A stretch of 64,000 nucleotides of DNA, taken from the NCBI GenBank assembly GCA_036898135.1, contig CM072515.1:68097567-68161566 (forward strand). The letters are read 5' to 3'. Under the pieces are notes generated by a model. That model ran no database searches. It was not told where the DNA came from and worked only from the letters and a program-made list of their open reading frames with translations. The position numbers and the translations under genes are program-made. Position 1 is the stretch's first letter. Every line of letters begins with the position of its first letter. Shown here piece after piece: positions 44,601-56,962 of this stretch. This DNA comes from Oncomelania hupensis (lineage: Eukaryota; Mollusca; Gastropoda; Littorinimorpha; Pomatiopsidae).

Positions 44601-45228
44601 AGTTAGTTAGTTATTCATTGCTTACAGGGTCCAGCGGACTGCAAAGAGCCGAATCAGGACCACAAAATCAGGATTACAACTTGGTTGAAAGTGGACTCAC
44701 CCCTGATCCGTACAAGATCTGCTGAAACAACTCTAACGGTAACACTGAAGGCACTCCACCAGCCGGCCACTTTACAATAAAGGCATCCCACGCAGGGGAC
44801 GCTGAGGCTATACTCTAATTCTGTTGATCCCCCAATTACAAAAACAAAATAGAATATACACATTATTATACAATATAAACAAAACACAAACTTATAAAAT
44901 GCTTACATTGCTAAATAATAATAATATATCATAGGAAGCTCTAGTTGATCATTTGGCAGAAAGCGTCAAATATTCCCAAGCTGACCCAACAGATCTCATA
45001 CACAAATGAGGAGTTTTGGAAGAGTTTTAAGGAGAAAGGTAAATGACTGATCTAGCGAAGAAGAGTGTAGGCTTATAGTAGATTGATAGAGCAGAGTAGG
45101 AATGAGAAAGAACAAAGGAGAAAGACATCGTCAGTGGGAATTTAAAGCACTAAATTTCCAGAAAGTGGGGATACTATACAGCTGGTGTCCCCGGCACTCC
45201 CACGGGGGGGGGGGGGGGGGGGGGGGGA
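44601..45228 (-). mobile_element. 580-bp retroposon, minus-strand copy, variant 3' end
   Basis: Read on the minus strand it starts with an expanded C-run (45206-45228) and GTGGGAGTGCCGGGG, contains TATAGTATCCCCACTTTCTGG and the whole body, and ends GGACCCTGTAAGCAATGAATAAC plus TAAC repeats. A possible CTGC(G/A)TAG duplication lies at the ends. It belongs to the same variant as 4923-5353. Confidence 0.88.
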
Positions 45229-45980
45229 AATAAGCTGCATAGCATGGATAATAGATGTTGTAAGGGTGAAGCCAAGTAGGCATCCATTGGTATTATGGAG
45301 ACTGTTTCATCAAGGGATAACTGGGGATATGAATACATAGTGCGTTATAGCAGGATATGCTTTCTAAGCTTCTTTACTTCGCGTTTTATTCTTCTACTGT
45401 TTTTTTGTTTTGTTTGTTTAACTTTACAGACAGAAAGACAAGCAGACACATACACAGGCACAAGTGCACAATACTTAGACTATGCGTAACGTATGCGCAC
45501 ATGCATTCGCACTTAGTGACTGTTTCATCTCTCTTTCTCACTCGCTATCTGACCAGTATACCCTCCTCACTCAGCAGTCCTGTTTTATATATGCATCTTC
45601 GCGGGAATTTATGCGAACTCCATTGTTACGGACCTGAAGCCTTACATTGAAAATACAATAATGACTCTTGACTGACCCACTTATACTTTGTGTGTGTATG
45701 GGGGGGGGAGGGTGAAGGGGGGTGGAGGAAGTGCGTGCGCGAGTTTTGTCTGTATTTTAAATCTCTTCTCTGAAAGTCACATTAAAAAGCTCAAAGAAAT
45801 GTGAAAATGTAACAAACAAAATGGACAGTGTTACGAGTTACGTTGTGGAATGAATTTAATGTGACACCTGTACTATATAGTCTAGGGTCCACGATACAGT
45901 TAAATAAGTAGTTAAAGTGTCACGGTAATCCGTCATGCTAACCTTCGCCCGTTTTCCCTTTAGTAAGAGTTTAACTATTT
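45229..45980. other. Intronic sequence, no feature recognised
   Basis: No coding segment or repeat family seen. Confidence 0.5.
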
Positions 45981-46750
45981 GACGGCCTACTAGCGCCAAA
46001 AGCTGATAATTACAAATATCGTGAGATAATTACAATTATTAAGGGATAGTTACAATTATCAAGGGATAATTACAATTATCATTGCAAAATTACAAATATC
46101 TTCTCGTGATCATGTTTAATTTTCAGTTTGGGCTTTAGCAATCCGCATGGAAATGCGCCGAAACCGAAAATTTTAATTATCACAAAATAATTAAAATTTT
46201 CATTTCATAATTACAATTTTTACGTGATTGTGTTTAATTCTGGCTAAGGCGGCTTACTAGCGCCAAAACGTGCATTTACAGGTTTCGGTGATAATGGTAA
46301 CTTACACGTGTTTTGTGTAATTCATACTTCTGACGGCCTACTAGCGCGAAAATCTTTTGGGATAATTACAAATATCAACGACATATTTACAATTAACTCG
46401 TAAAAATTATAATTATTAAATGAAAATTACAATTTTCGGTTTTGGCGCATTTCCAGACGGATTGCTAGAGCCCAAAACTGAAAACTAAGCACGATCAAGC
46501 GAAGATATTTGTAATGTTTCAATGGTAATTGTAAATATCCCTTGGCAAGTGTAATTATTCCATGATATTAGTAAGTACCTCATGATACTTGTAATGGTCA
46601 GATTTTCGCGCTAGGAAGGCGTGGCAAATACTAATAAATATTAATTAACACTGTAGATTACCGGTATCTCTGTAAATTACACAGAACACGTGCTAATTTC
46701 AATTATCTCGTGATATTGGTAACTCTCGGTTGTGGCGCTAGTAAGCGCTT
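45981..46750. mobile_element. Foldback element built from nested inverted repeats
   Basis: The ends are GCCTACTAGCGCCAAAA and, on the complement, GCTTACTAGCGCCACAA, matching for about 55 bp. The same terminal motif recurs internally at about 46248 and 46334 (plus) and 46608 (minus). A second pair of inner arms (about 46130-46172 and 46430-46475) shares TTTTCGGTTT.GGCGCATTTCCA and GGATTGCTAGAGCCC-like sequence. Many AATTACAATTATC units fill the arms. No protein is encoded. Confidence 0.8.
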
Positions 46751-48710
46751 ACATACCTAATATAAAGGCTGCGTTTGTCAGACAGTCCGTGCTCTTCAGT
46801 ATTCAGGTTTTTCTGCTTTCGCGCCATTAACTATTCTCTAAAATATTTGTTGAGCTACATTCGTTAATAAATATGCACTGTTGAGTTCCCCCCCCCCCCC
46901 CCCCCCCCCCCTCCGATACAGATATTAAGATTAATGAAGTTCTGACCTTCGGGCTTTATTTATATTCAGCGTTCCCTCTCTTGCTTACATTTTAATTAAG
47001 GCTGTACTGTAGCATATTAATCCATACGTTAGTGGCTTTTACCTTAGTATTTGAGAATAGTTCAAATGTAGTTAAATTCTCTCTATTGATCAATGAGAAA
47101 GAAGTGCTCACTGTATTATTGTATCACTGTAGTGCTCACTGTATAGTATGCGACTATTGAATCTATTTTCAGCGGTAATTGAACGTTAAGGTTAATAGTA
47201 AGCTTGACAAATGAACCATTTCATTTTCGGCGACTACACTGGAATATATATCAAAGTATCTGTTATTGATGTCATTGTCGGTTTTAAACTCAAACTTAGT
47301 TTTAACTCTGCACAACATGTCGTTAGTTTGTGCTGACTTAGCATGAAAAGGGAGCGTGAAATTGTGACGTTTTGCGGCATACTGATTCAGTTTTTAGCCT
47401 AATTATTGTGGAGTATTGGCGTTAAGCCATCAATGAAAGGACGATTACGCGTCTGCTGATGGAAGGCGGAAGCGTTAATGGAAGCTGGAAGGGTTTATAA
47501 ACAACAATCAGTTAGGAGAGGTGAGATGAACGATGGCACTCTTGAAATAGTTTTAACTTTCATTAATTTTCTTTGCAAATGGCGTGATGGACAGCTTCCG
47601 GTGCGTCTTAAAAGTGAAATTTTAACAAATTGCATCATATGTGGGTTTTTTTTCTTGTAGAAAGATAAGCCCGTTAGCTTTCTGGAGCGAAATTAGGCTC
47701 AATTAATGTTGAACAAACTCCACCCCACCCAATCCAACCTTACCCTGCCCCCTCCTTCTAGTTTCAGCATTCAGTACGAAGTGCATTAGTGCAACACTGT
47801 GTGATAATGCTAAGGTCTAACATTAATGTACACGTAAAGACGGTTGGGAGGAAACGATACAGCAGGTCTACCATCAAGACCTAGGAGCACTTTTTTTGGA
47901 TGATTTCTTATTCCAGTGTTGTAGGGCTGGTTATTTGCACTGGTAAATATTATCTTCTTTCTCTAATGTTTGTGTTAACTTATAATAGTGCCTCTCTTTT
48001 TTTGTTAGGCAGCCCCATCTGCATATCAGCACTAAACTAGAGTTAGAGGAGGCTTACCTGTAAAAAGCGTAATGTGAGCTTCAATTTTAATTTTACAATG
48101 TGGGGTGATGCTTGGAAAAATATGATCTGAGCATTCTCGAACATCATTATTGTGTTGTAAAAATGTGGTGGTCCATTACCTATGTTTGTACTAATGGTAG
48201 CTTGATTAAACTTCGACATTTCTGTTCTTCTTCAACGATCTCCGAAAGAATAAAACGAAACGGCCCTGTATAGCTGTCATTGAAACAACCCCGTTTGGAA
48301 CAAAACGGCATCCTGAAACCTCCGGACCACGCCAAGAGCTGGATAAATATTGTCTTTTGACTGGAATCAGAGAACTACAGATGCTTGGAGTGGTTTTGGC
48401 GGTACAGCCACTTGAATGCATCTTTTGTCTATGAAGCGTCTGGTCTGTCTATTTTAAAGAGAGATCAAACAGATGGAGGAGGAAGATGTTGGAGAGTGAA
48501 ACGGGGGAGAGGAGGAGAGCGGTGTGGGAAGGAGGAGTCCTCGATGGGAGTGTGGGGTAGGGGGTGGGGAGGGAGTTAGGGGTGCATATATGGGGGGAGA
48601 TTAGTGAGGATGGCTCTATTGGAAACGAAAGCTGTCATTTTGAGAACAGCGTTGGATAAAACCCATAAATAAAAATGTATTAGACATCTAAAGGGACTAT
48701 TACTGATTGT
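46751..48710. other. Intronic sequence; poly-C tract only
   Basis: A run of about 24 C lies at 46888-46911. No gene or repeat family seen in the rest. Confidence 0.55.
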
Positions 48711-48764
48711 TTCCAATGCATATTTATTTCTCATCGTTTCCAATGCATATTTATTTCTCATCGA
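48711..48764 (+). repeat. Perfect 27-bp tandem duplication
   Basis: TTCCAATGCATATTTATTTC followed by TCATCG occurs twice in direct succession. Confidence 0.92.
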
Positions 48765-48977
48765 ATCTCATTTCCCATCCCATGTATCAAATATCGTTTC
48801 GGAAAGGTTAATTATGATACCACCTGGCGATTTGTTCACAATTTTAGACGTTAGTGCGAGTTCATTTCTTTTCTTTAATGTTAATTGTGCGTTTTTCGGG
48901 ATTTTGAACAATCTTGTTTTGAAATTCCGTCTTGAGCGAGGGCACTTGATGTGGCATTAGATTTTACTTTTAAGTCA

Positions 48978-48986
48978 TCGTCATCG

Positions 48987-49072
<86 letters not shown>

Positions 49073-49094
49073 GTCGTCGTCGTCGTCCTCCTCC
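48978..49094. repeat. (ATC)n/(GTC)n microsatellite
   Basis: GTC units flank about 29 ATC units. The poly-Asp, poly-Ser and poly-Met frames are spurious. Confidence 0.97.
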
Positions 49095-49198
49095 TCCATC
49101 CTATTCCCTCATCATGAACATAACAAAAAGTTCTTGTATTTTCTGATCTTAATTTCAAAATTATGAATAGTAATATGTTTTTAAACGAGGGTGTGCGC

Positions 49199-49260
49199 GT
49201 GTGTGTGTGAGAGAGAAAGAGAGAGAGAGGAGAGAGGAAAGAGAAGAGGAGAAGGAGGTA
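49199..49260. repeat. GT then GA-rich purine tract
   Basis: Short GT run followed by imperfect GA repeats. Confidence 0.85.
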
Positions 49261-49497
49261 GAAAGCGAAGCATTAAAAGCCGGTTGTTGGGGGATGTTTT
49301 GTCTTTGAAACCAGAGTACAGAGACTCGCCTTTGAATGTGAGGGATGCCGTGATGTTGTGGGCAACGTGTTGTTCTGGAGATCAAGAGACGCTGAACAGT
49401 ATCGCTGTAGCCTGACCTTTCTGTCTTGTCGGCTCTTCCGCTGGGCATAGACACTCGCCAACATGGTGGGGAGAGAATAGGGTGGGGAAAGAACGGG

Positions 49498-49791
<294 letters not shown>

Positions 49792-50513
49792 ATCACGAGA
49801 GAATAGAAATTAACACTAGAGTATAGGTTCTCGTTTACGACGGATCTATCAGCTGGTTCTTGTGCAGTTCTAAGTACGTACATAATGATGATTTTCCCGT
49901 TCCTCTTTTATCAGAAAAATGCAATAAAGCGGTATACATACAGGTTTAAGTCTGGCCCCAAAACGTTCACTGTTGTTACATGTAAATTATGATACTACAA
50001 TATAGGGTATTACACTATTACCAAAGATAAGCTCTTTGCTATTACAGCAACACTTAATACGCAGCAGGAAACAAATGGATGAGGGACACCCTCACCACCT
50101 GTTACCCGTCACACCAACAACAGTGATAAAGCTACAAGTATCCCATTCATGAATGCTAGCTTGTGTACCAGCCATAGAATACGTATACACGCTATTACAT
50201 TCCAAGGTCGTATTCATTTTCTTTATGGAGCAACAACGCCGTTTCACTTTTTTTTCTTCTTTTGTGCTATTGTACTGAATATTTAAGGTAAACGGAATGC
50301 CGGTGTATATCTGTATTGGTTTTGATGTAAACGTAATATGCATCAGGGTAGTAGAATTGTACACATAATATTTACTGACCAGTGCCAGAATTTGCCTGAA
50401 TTTGCACACTGTTTCACGCCATTCACGATCCATTAGCAATTATTAAAAGGATTTGTTAGTACCATAACAGTCCTATGGCCCTTGATACTAAGAACAACGT
50501 GGTACAATAACAG
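49792..50513. other. Intronic sequence, no feature recognised
   Basis: No gene or repeat seen. Confidence 0.5.
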
Positions 50514-50690
50514 TCTACACTACACTACACTACGCTACACTACACTACACTACACTACACTACACTACACTACACTACACTACACTACACTACATTACAC
50601 TACACTACACTACACTACACTACACTACACTACACTACACTACACTACACTACACTACACTGCACTGCACTGCACTGCGCTACACTTCAA
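50514..50690. repeat. (CACTA)n pentanucleotide array
   Basis: About 35 units with single-base variants at the edges. A CCTGGCACA..GCTCG.ACCCGAACCCCGTGGT stretch just after it resembles a tRNA-SINE head fragment. Confidence 0.95.
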
Positions 50691-51167
50691 TACATTCACC
50701 TGGCACAAGGCTCGCACCCGAACCCCGTGGTAGGGCAAGATTGTGTGAACAACATAACAATGCAATACCGTACTACTCATCACCACACACACACACACAC
50801 AATTCTCCTTTGACCTAAAGAGCGCAGTGGTATTTTATCCTTTCTTTCTTTCTTGTTGATGAAGAAGACCTGAAACAGAGAGTGGTAATTAAATGTGAAC
50901 CGTGTGTGATTTATGTTTATGCTGTAACGTGTTACCCTGAGGAAACCTTTTATGTAATAAAAGCCAACATTTGGACATTCGTACCTCACTTGTTGGGATG
51001 TTATTTTCCATGTCTTCTGCTGAAATAGAGAGTGTCAGCGATTTGTTACCCTTTCGCTTTGAGCTAGTTAGTACAGCCACCAAACATTACGTTCTTTGGT
51101 ACCAGTGTGGGTGAACTTGATGTTGTGTGGGCACGCTTGGGTTGGCGCGAAGTGAGAGGAGAGATGG

Positions 51168-51215
51168 GGGATGGGGGGGGGGGGGGGGGGGTTGGGGGTT
51201 GGGGGGCGGGGAAGA
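51168..51215. repeat. Poly-G-rich tract
   Basis: A run of about 18 G followed by GGGTT-type repeats. It is a G-quadruplex candidate. Confidence 0.85.
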
Positions 51216-51401
51216 GAGAGGGGTCAAAGGTGCTGGGAACGCTAAGGGCACCTCCCCAGGTATTTGGTTTCCGTGGGAGACTCCCTATCCCGAGCACAGA
51301 CATTTCTTAACGCATTTTAAAAACAAAAAACAAAGGGTCACTGTCTCTTTCCTACTCCATCTTTCCGATCGCTCAACGTCTTTCCTTTCGCTATGATATC
51401 T

Positions 51402-51480
51402 ATGAGGACAGGGAAAGATGGAGTACGCTGGTTAGACGATCATCTGTGAGTTACGGGATAGGATATGATAGGATAGGATG
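51402..51480 (+). mobile_element. RTE LINE 3' end fragment
   Basis: GAGGACAGGGAAAGATGGAGT and GGTTAGACGATCATCTGTG, then a GGATA repeat tail, match the last 80 bp of the RTE elements at 24547-27889 and 33313-34787. It is strongly 5'-truncated. Confidence 0.85.
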
Positions 51481-51595
51481 ATATCTTAGGAACAAATGAG
51501 CAGACACTCAGCTCTTAACTGTAATATATCTAGGCAAAGAACCAGACGTTAGTTTATCACTTATCGTAGAGTCTGTAAGCCAGACAGAGCCTCAC

Positions 51596-51686
51596 GTCGT
51601 CATTTTCGTCGTCGTCATCGTCGTCGTCGTCATCATCGTCGTCGTCATCATCGTCGTTGTTGTCGCCGTCATTATCATCATCACCA

Positions 51687-51741
<55 letters not shown>

Positions 51742-51760
51742 TATCATCATGGTCGTCACT
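51596..51760. repeat. Compound (GTC)n/(ACC)n/(ATC)n microsatellite
   Basis: Imperfect trinucleotide array with GTC, ATC and ACC units. Confidence 0.93.
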
Positions 51761-52009
51761 GTTATAGTGTTCATGGTCATCAACATTGACATCATAGCTT
51801 CTGTATAAAACTACTAGCAGAGTAGATACTTGCTTTTAAACACATTTACTCCTTGCTGCTTCGGCAAAGGATACAGGCAGCACAGAAAATTAGTTAAATT
51901 TGGCTGTACTGCTAGTCCACACATAGCTAATAGCACTGCCAAGGAGACGGTGTAAGCCGAGGTCTAGTCAGTGCACGCACGCATCCCGTCGCACGGACTT
52001 TTAAAGATC

Positions 52010-52235
52010 CTGACGCTCATGCCCTAGACGGGTGAGTGCCGGCTACACAAATACTCCCAGCAAGCACTACGTCCCTTCTTCTCATCCCCGGTCGCCCAGG
52101 ATTGTGCTCAGTCGTCTTGGGCGTTAAGTGGGCGCCTCGGGCGGGCTAAAACGAGGTCCTGTATCTGCCAGCGCCTTTGAGCAGCTCTTGAACTTGGAAA
52201 AGCGCTATGTAAGAGCGATTAATAGCACTGTCAAT
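52010..52235 (+). repeat. Interspersed repeat shared with 32925-33150
   Basis: Contains GGTGAGTGCCGGCTACACAA, GTGGGCGCCTCGGGCGGGC and ends GGAAAAGCGCTATGTAAGAG. The end motif is typical of widespread marine-invertebrate short repeats. No boundaries proved. Confidence 0.7.
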
Positions 52236-52254
52236 GAGAGAGCTATATCAAAAC

Positions 52255-52352
52255 AATACCTTGAAAAGGCTGCGATGTGGTAGAACGGTTTGATGAAAGT
52301 TGACAAAACTTGGCCTTCGGACAAAACTCCTTCAGTAGGCTAAGATGTTGAT
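52255..52352 (+). repeat. About 100-bp repeat shared with 57022-57122
   Basis: Both copies share CTTGAAAAG, GATGTGGTA, GATGAA, GGCTTCGG-like sequence and ACTCCTTCAGT.GGCTAAGATGTT in order. Confidence 0.75.
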
Positions 52353-52434
52353 AGAGAAAAGGTTTTACAGGCGAAAGGAAAGAGAGAGAGAGAGAGAGAG
52401 AGAGCTATAACTGCTTTTTATAGAGCGCAATTCC

Positions 52435-53039
52435 AAACTAAAACCTACCCCCGTTGGGGTGCCGGGGGTTTCAGTATAAATAGTATCCCCACTTTCTGGA
52501 AATTTAGTGCTTTAAATTCCCACTGTCGCTGTCTTTCTCGTTTGCTCTTTCTCATTCCTGCTCTTTTCTATCAATCTGCTATACTATCGTCTTCTTCGCT
52601 AGACCAGTCTCCTACCTTTTTTCTTGAAAACTCTTCCGGGACAAGACTCCTTGTTTGTGTATGGAGTCTGTTGGATCAGCTTGGGAATATTGGACGCTTT
52701 CTGCCAGGTGGTCACTAGGGCTTCCTATGATGTTATTATTTAGCAATGTAGGCATTTTATATCTATGTGTTTTGTTGATAATTTATAATGATGTTTGTAT
52801 TCTATTTTGTTTTTGTAAACGGGGGTTCGATAAGTTGGGGTGAAGCCTCAGCCGTCCCTGCGTGGGATGTCTTTATTGTAAAGTGACTGGCTGGTGGAGG
52901 GCATTCAGTTTTCCCACTAGGGTTGTTTCAGCGGATCTTTTATGCGGATTGGGGGTTGTCCGGTCCTGATTTGGCTCGGAAGAGTCCGTTGGACCTAAAG
53001 CAACAATTGTGTAATGTAATGTAATGTAAACTAAAACCT
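52435..53039 (+). mobile_element. 580-bp retroposon, full-length copy next to an afadin exon
   Basis: The element 52447-53027 (581 bp) is flanked by a perfect 12-bp duplication AAACTAAAACCT (52435-52446, 53028-53039). It is nearly identical to 41300-41882. Its 3' end is only 109 bp from the afadin acceptor at 53136/53137. Confidence 0.95.
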
Positions 53040-53136
53040 CCGCTCAAAGCGCTCACGCACAAACCCTGAGATGTTATATCGTTGCGTGTGACTAATGTTC
53101 CCCCTTCCCACTTTTTTTTTTGTCTTTGGGTCGCAG

Positions 53137-53294
53137 GAGGTACGCTGAAGATCTATGGCGAATCGCTGCAGCCTGACGTGCCGTACAAGACGCTGCTGCT
53201 GTCCACGGCGGACACCACCCTGGCCGTTATTAAGGAGGCCATGGAGAAATACGGCCTGGAGAAGGAAGACCCGGACCAGTTCTGTTTGATCGAG
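53137..53294 (+). CDS. afdn: Afadin exon: start of second Ras-association domain
   Basis: Acceptor TCGCAG, donor GAG/GTTAGT. It enters in phase 1 and ends in phase 0. Together with the G from 6823 it gives 53 residues: GGTLKIYGESLQPDVPYKTL, then LSTADTT, AMEKYGLEKEDP and FCLIE. Vertebrate afadin reads GGTLRIYADSLKPNIPYKTI and ALEKYGLEKENP at the same point, so this is the second RA domain, which binds Ras/Rap1. Codons are GC-rich (many CTG, GCC and GAG), unlike the flanking intron. The next coding exon was not found before 64000. Confidence 0.96.
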
Positions 53295-53463
53295 GTTAGT
53301 CGGCAGTTTTTTTTGTGTTTGCTGAAGACGAGGTGAGAGCCCAGCGTAATGGCCTATCTGAATATAAGGCACAATTCCACACATTCAAATTACCGTAAGC
53401 AGAGAAAGGGGGTTGTTATCGTTCCTTTCCTTCCCCGGAGGATACCGTCTAATAGGGCTTACC

Positions 53464-54169
53464 TATGGCGTACGAACAGGGTCAAACGCGCGATGAAAAG
53501 TAGCGATGCTTTGCATCGATACTATTCTCATAAGGATCCATCCGTTTAGGAAAGTATCGCTACTTTTCTCAAAATGATCGCTCATTTTCTCAAATGGAAC
53601 GCCAATTGCGAAAGTATCGATGCTTTCTGAAAAGTATCGATGCTTTGCATCGATAATTTTAAAAAGTATCGATACTTTGCATCGATACTTTAGCTCGAGC
53701 AGTTTCATCGCGCAGTTCCGAAGTTTACCGAGGCGAAACACACTGTTTCTGCAAAACTGAAATCGGTCAAGCTAATGAAATAATATACATGTATTATGTA
53801 ACATTCCGCAGTTCCAATTGTCCTTTGCAGAGCAAATTAATTAATAAATATAATTTTTCCAAATAGCTAAATATAAGAATTAATATTAGTTAATAAATAA
53901 TATCTACATCCATCTTCCCGCCTCAAGTAACGCAAAACAAAAGGAAAGCAAGCAGAGTGGCGCGATTGCCTGTTTTTTGTTCCGCTTTAGTTCCGATCAA
54001 ACTTTTGGAAAATTTGCACACTGTGTATTCGGAAGAACTCGAAAACGCGCGATGAAAAGGATCGATCCTTTCGTAACGGAGCGATGCAAAGTAGCGATAC
54101 TTTTCAAAAAGTATCGATGCAAAGCATCGCTACTTTTCATCGCGCGTTTGACCCTGTTCGTACGCCATA
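53464..54169. mobile_element. MITE with perfect 59-bp inverted ends
   Basis: The inverted ends 53464-53522 and 54111-54169 are identical over 59 bp, beginning TATGGCGTACGAACAGGG. The direct repeat CTTAC (53458-53462, 54170-54174) sits at or 1 bp from the ends. The interior is filled with palindromic AGTATCGATGCTTTGCATCG units in several variants. No ORF. It lies 169 bp after an afadin exon. Confidence 0.9.
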
Positions 54170-54229
54170 CTTACGGACAGTATGCTGTTAATATAACTCC
54201 AGTCCCGTTTCTTTGGGCGAGACAACTAC

Positions 54230-54715
54230 TGTCTGTGGTTTTTCTTTATTTCTTTGGTTATTTAGTTCGTGTTTTACTTTCTTTCTTTAGTTCCACTTTT
54301 ACTCTATTTATTTATTTAGTTAGTTCGAGTTTTACTTTCTTTCTTTCTTTAGTTCGAGTTTTACTATATTTCTTTATTTAGTTCGAGTTTTACTTTCTTT
54401 CTTTCTTTAGTTCGAGTTTTATTTACTTTCTTTATTTTGTTCGAGTTTTACTTTCTTTATTTTTTTAAAATTTAGTTCGTGTTTTACTTACTTTATTTCT
54501 TATTTAGTTCGTGTTTAATTTTCTTTCTTTAGTTCGAGTTTTACTTTTTTTTATTTCTTATTTAGTTCGTGTTTTACTTACTTTATTTGTTTATTTAGTT
54601 TGTGTTTTATTTTCTGTCTTTATTTTTTTATTTAGTTCGCGTTTTACTTTCTTTCTTTATTTATTTATTTAGCTCGTGTTTTACTTTCTTTTCTTTCTTT
54701 ATTTAATTTTAGTTT
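54230..54715 (+). repeat. Minisatellite, about 30-45-bp units
   Basis: Roughly a dozen imperfect units of the type TTAGTTCGTGTTTTACTTTC plus TTTCTTTATT, with variable TTTA/TTTC spacers. Confidence 0.9.
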
Positions 54716-54844
54716 TAAGCAATACTGTTGTCTCCCGTTAGTAATAGTCTTATCATGGTGGGGGGAACCCTGATAACAGACGTCCTGTCTTCACTGGAAG
54801 ATTGGTGGAGGTTCAGGAACCCTTTTTTCGAGGTTCTAGATTCC

Positions 54845-54905
54845 AAACCTAGGTTCCTGAACTTTTAAAAAAAGTTTTGTCCAAAAGGTTCAGGAACCTA
54901 GGTTT
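54845..54905. repeat. Short inverted repeat (hairpin)
   Basis: Arms 54845-54866 and 54883-54905 (AAACCTAGGTTCCTGAACTT and its complement, one extra G). Related GGTTCAGGAACC and GTTC.CGAACCTT motifs flank it at 54811 and 54908-54925. Confidence 0.85.
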
Positions 54906-55134
54906 GTGAACTTTCACGAACCTTCCAATTAAGACAGACCTTAGCGAAACGTCGCACCACAGCGACTCGGTATTTAATATACTGAGTAGTTTCTAGATCC
55001 CTAGGGCTACCGTTAAGAACTGAATTGAACTGTGCCGGTATGACAAGATGAGAAGTCTTCACAAGGGAGGCGATGATGATGTTGAAGGTGGTGATGAAAA
55101 TCATTATGATGTTGGTAGTTGTGGTGATGGTTTT

Positions 55135-55262
55135 TTTCTCTATCTGTTTGTCTGTTCGCCTGTCCATCCGTCCAGTCTCTCTAGTCTGTTTGCTTGTCCA
55201 TCCCATCCGTCTGTCTGTCTGTCTGCGCTCCTGTCCGTCCGTCTGACTGTCGGTCTGCTCGT
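55135..55262. repeat. CTGT/CCGT-rich degenerate tetranucleotide array
   Basis: Imperfect repeats of CTGT and CCGT. Confidence 0.8.
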
Positions 55263-56962
55263 TGGTCGTATCTGTGTGTCACTTTGTTGTAGTACTCTTG
55301 GCTGTTGCAATCAGGGTTTAACCCGTACAAGTAAAAAAGCGCACTACAGATACCATTACCAGTGATAATACGGTTGTCAATAAATAGTCTGTCGTCTGCA
55401 CCCAGTTGTTGCCTTTCCTGTGACCTGACCGCCATCTTCTTTTTCTTTCCTCGAGACAAGCAATGCGTTATCCTCGTTATCCGTTATCTTAGACTTTGTG
55501 TTAAAAGTATTGCTGTGTCCTCCTTATAAATGTGCTAAACTTCCCTTCAAACTCTAGATCTACATCCTTTCCGAAGTAGTTTTTTTTTTCTTCTGTAGGC
55601 CAGTTTTCACTAAACGGTCGACCTTGACGCTAGCTGAGTGTGTGAGATCTATCAAGTGTGGGTTGTGTGTAGGTGTATGCTCTCTAACCGCCTGCGACAC
55701 TCAATGATTGTGGTCAGAGCCACTTTCGGGGTGACTGGCTCTGTAAGCTGAGCATCAATCAACCCTATAGCGGCAAAAGATCTATGGACTATTATTGCCG
55801 CCTTCTTTTGTGTTGCTTAATAATTATGACTGCCCGATTCCGTGGTCTGTTGTCGTTCAAATCCTTTCCACTATAGACACAAATAGTTTGTTGGTAGACT
55901 CGTGGTTACAAACGTTTCAACATGTATCAACAGTTGTGCCCTGTTAGCATAGAGTAGCAATAACCTATAATCATAGCCGTTCTACGGAAACGCTCCTCCA
56001 AAACGGGACATCAGTCAATAGTTTCCATGGCGATGGTTTCATTGTCATTGGAGGCGGGATGTTCATAAATCACCGTGTAAGACCCACCGGTGAACTTGGA
56101 ACGTCGTCTGGCGGTAATGAGACTAAGAGGAATCTCATTTTATCTGGCGATAGACCACTTGACCTGTTATTTACTTCGTTACAATCCGGTCATTCTTCGG
56201 CTGTATATTATCCCTCATATTTTCTTACGTCCACATTAATGTTATAATTCTCTAAATTTCTTCCTTGTGTGCATAAACAAAACATAGTACGCTGTCTTAA
56301 CACGGAACATATTTATGATGGTCTGAAGTGCATTGAAGATTGTTTGCATTGTTATGTAGTTTTATAACATATTATCCTATAGCAATAAAGAGTGTTTGCT
56401 TTGTGACTTAACTCAGCAACTGAGTGTTTGAGGAAGTCACCGTGAGTTTAGACCTTGTTTGGATGTTGAGGGTTACGTACAAGGACTACAGTTCTGCCAT
56501 TTCAAAAACGATTGTTATATTTGGTGGTTCATTATTTCCTCTCCTTGTCTATATCTCCTCTTTTTTCTCTCCTTCCTCCCCTCCCACCCCACTTTCCCTC
56601 CCTGTCCCATCTGCCGTTCTCTCTTTCTCACTCCCTCTCCCTTATTTCACACGCATTCCAAGAGCCCTCCTACCTGCCTCTGCGGTACCTAAGACATCAT
56701 CCATCCATGGGCTGTATGGGAGGGAACCTTAGCTCCGACATTCCGTCCATCGTTCAGTAAAGCCACGATGACTGTGGTTGTAATAGCCGTGAGGCAAAAC
56801 AGGTAGAAATCGTTTTAGGGTTTTTGTATGTGAATGATCGCTTACGCAGATGCTAACATGAGTTGTGTGTGAAGTATCACGGTTATAATAAAGGCAGTTA
56901 AAACAAGATATTAAGAAGATGGTTCACTAGCTTTAAGTCCCTAGAACCACCTGTTTATTTTG
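55263..56962. other. Intronic sequence, no feature recognised
   Basis: Pyrimidine-rich stretch near 56535-56640. No gene seen. Confidence 0.5.

Noticed and set aside
50514..50690. Regular CACTA array considered as CRISPR-like
   Set aside because: The unit is 5 bp with no spacers. It is a plain pentanucleotide repeat in animal DNA.
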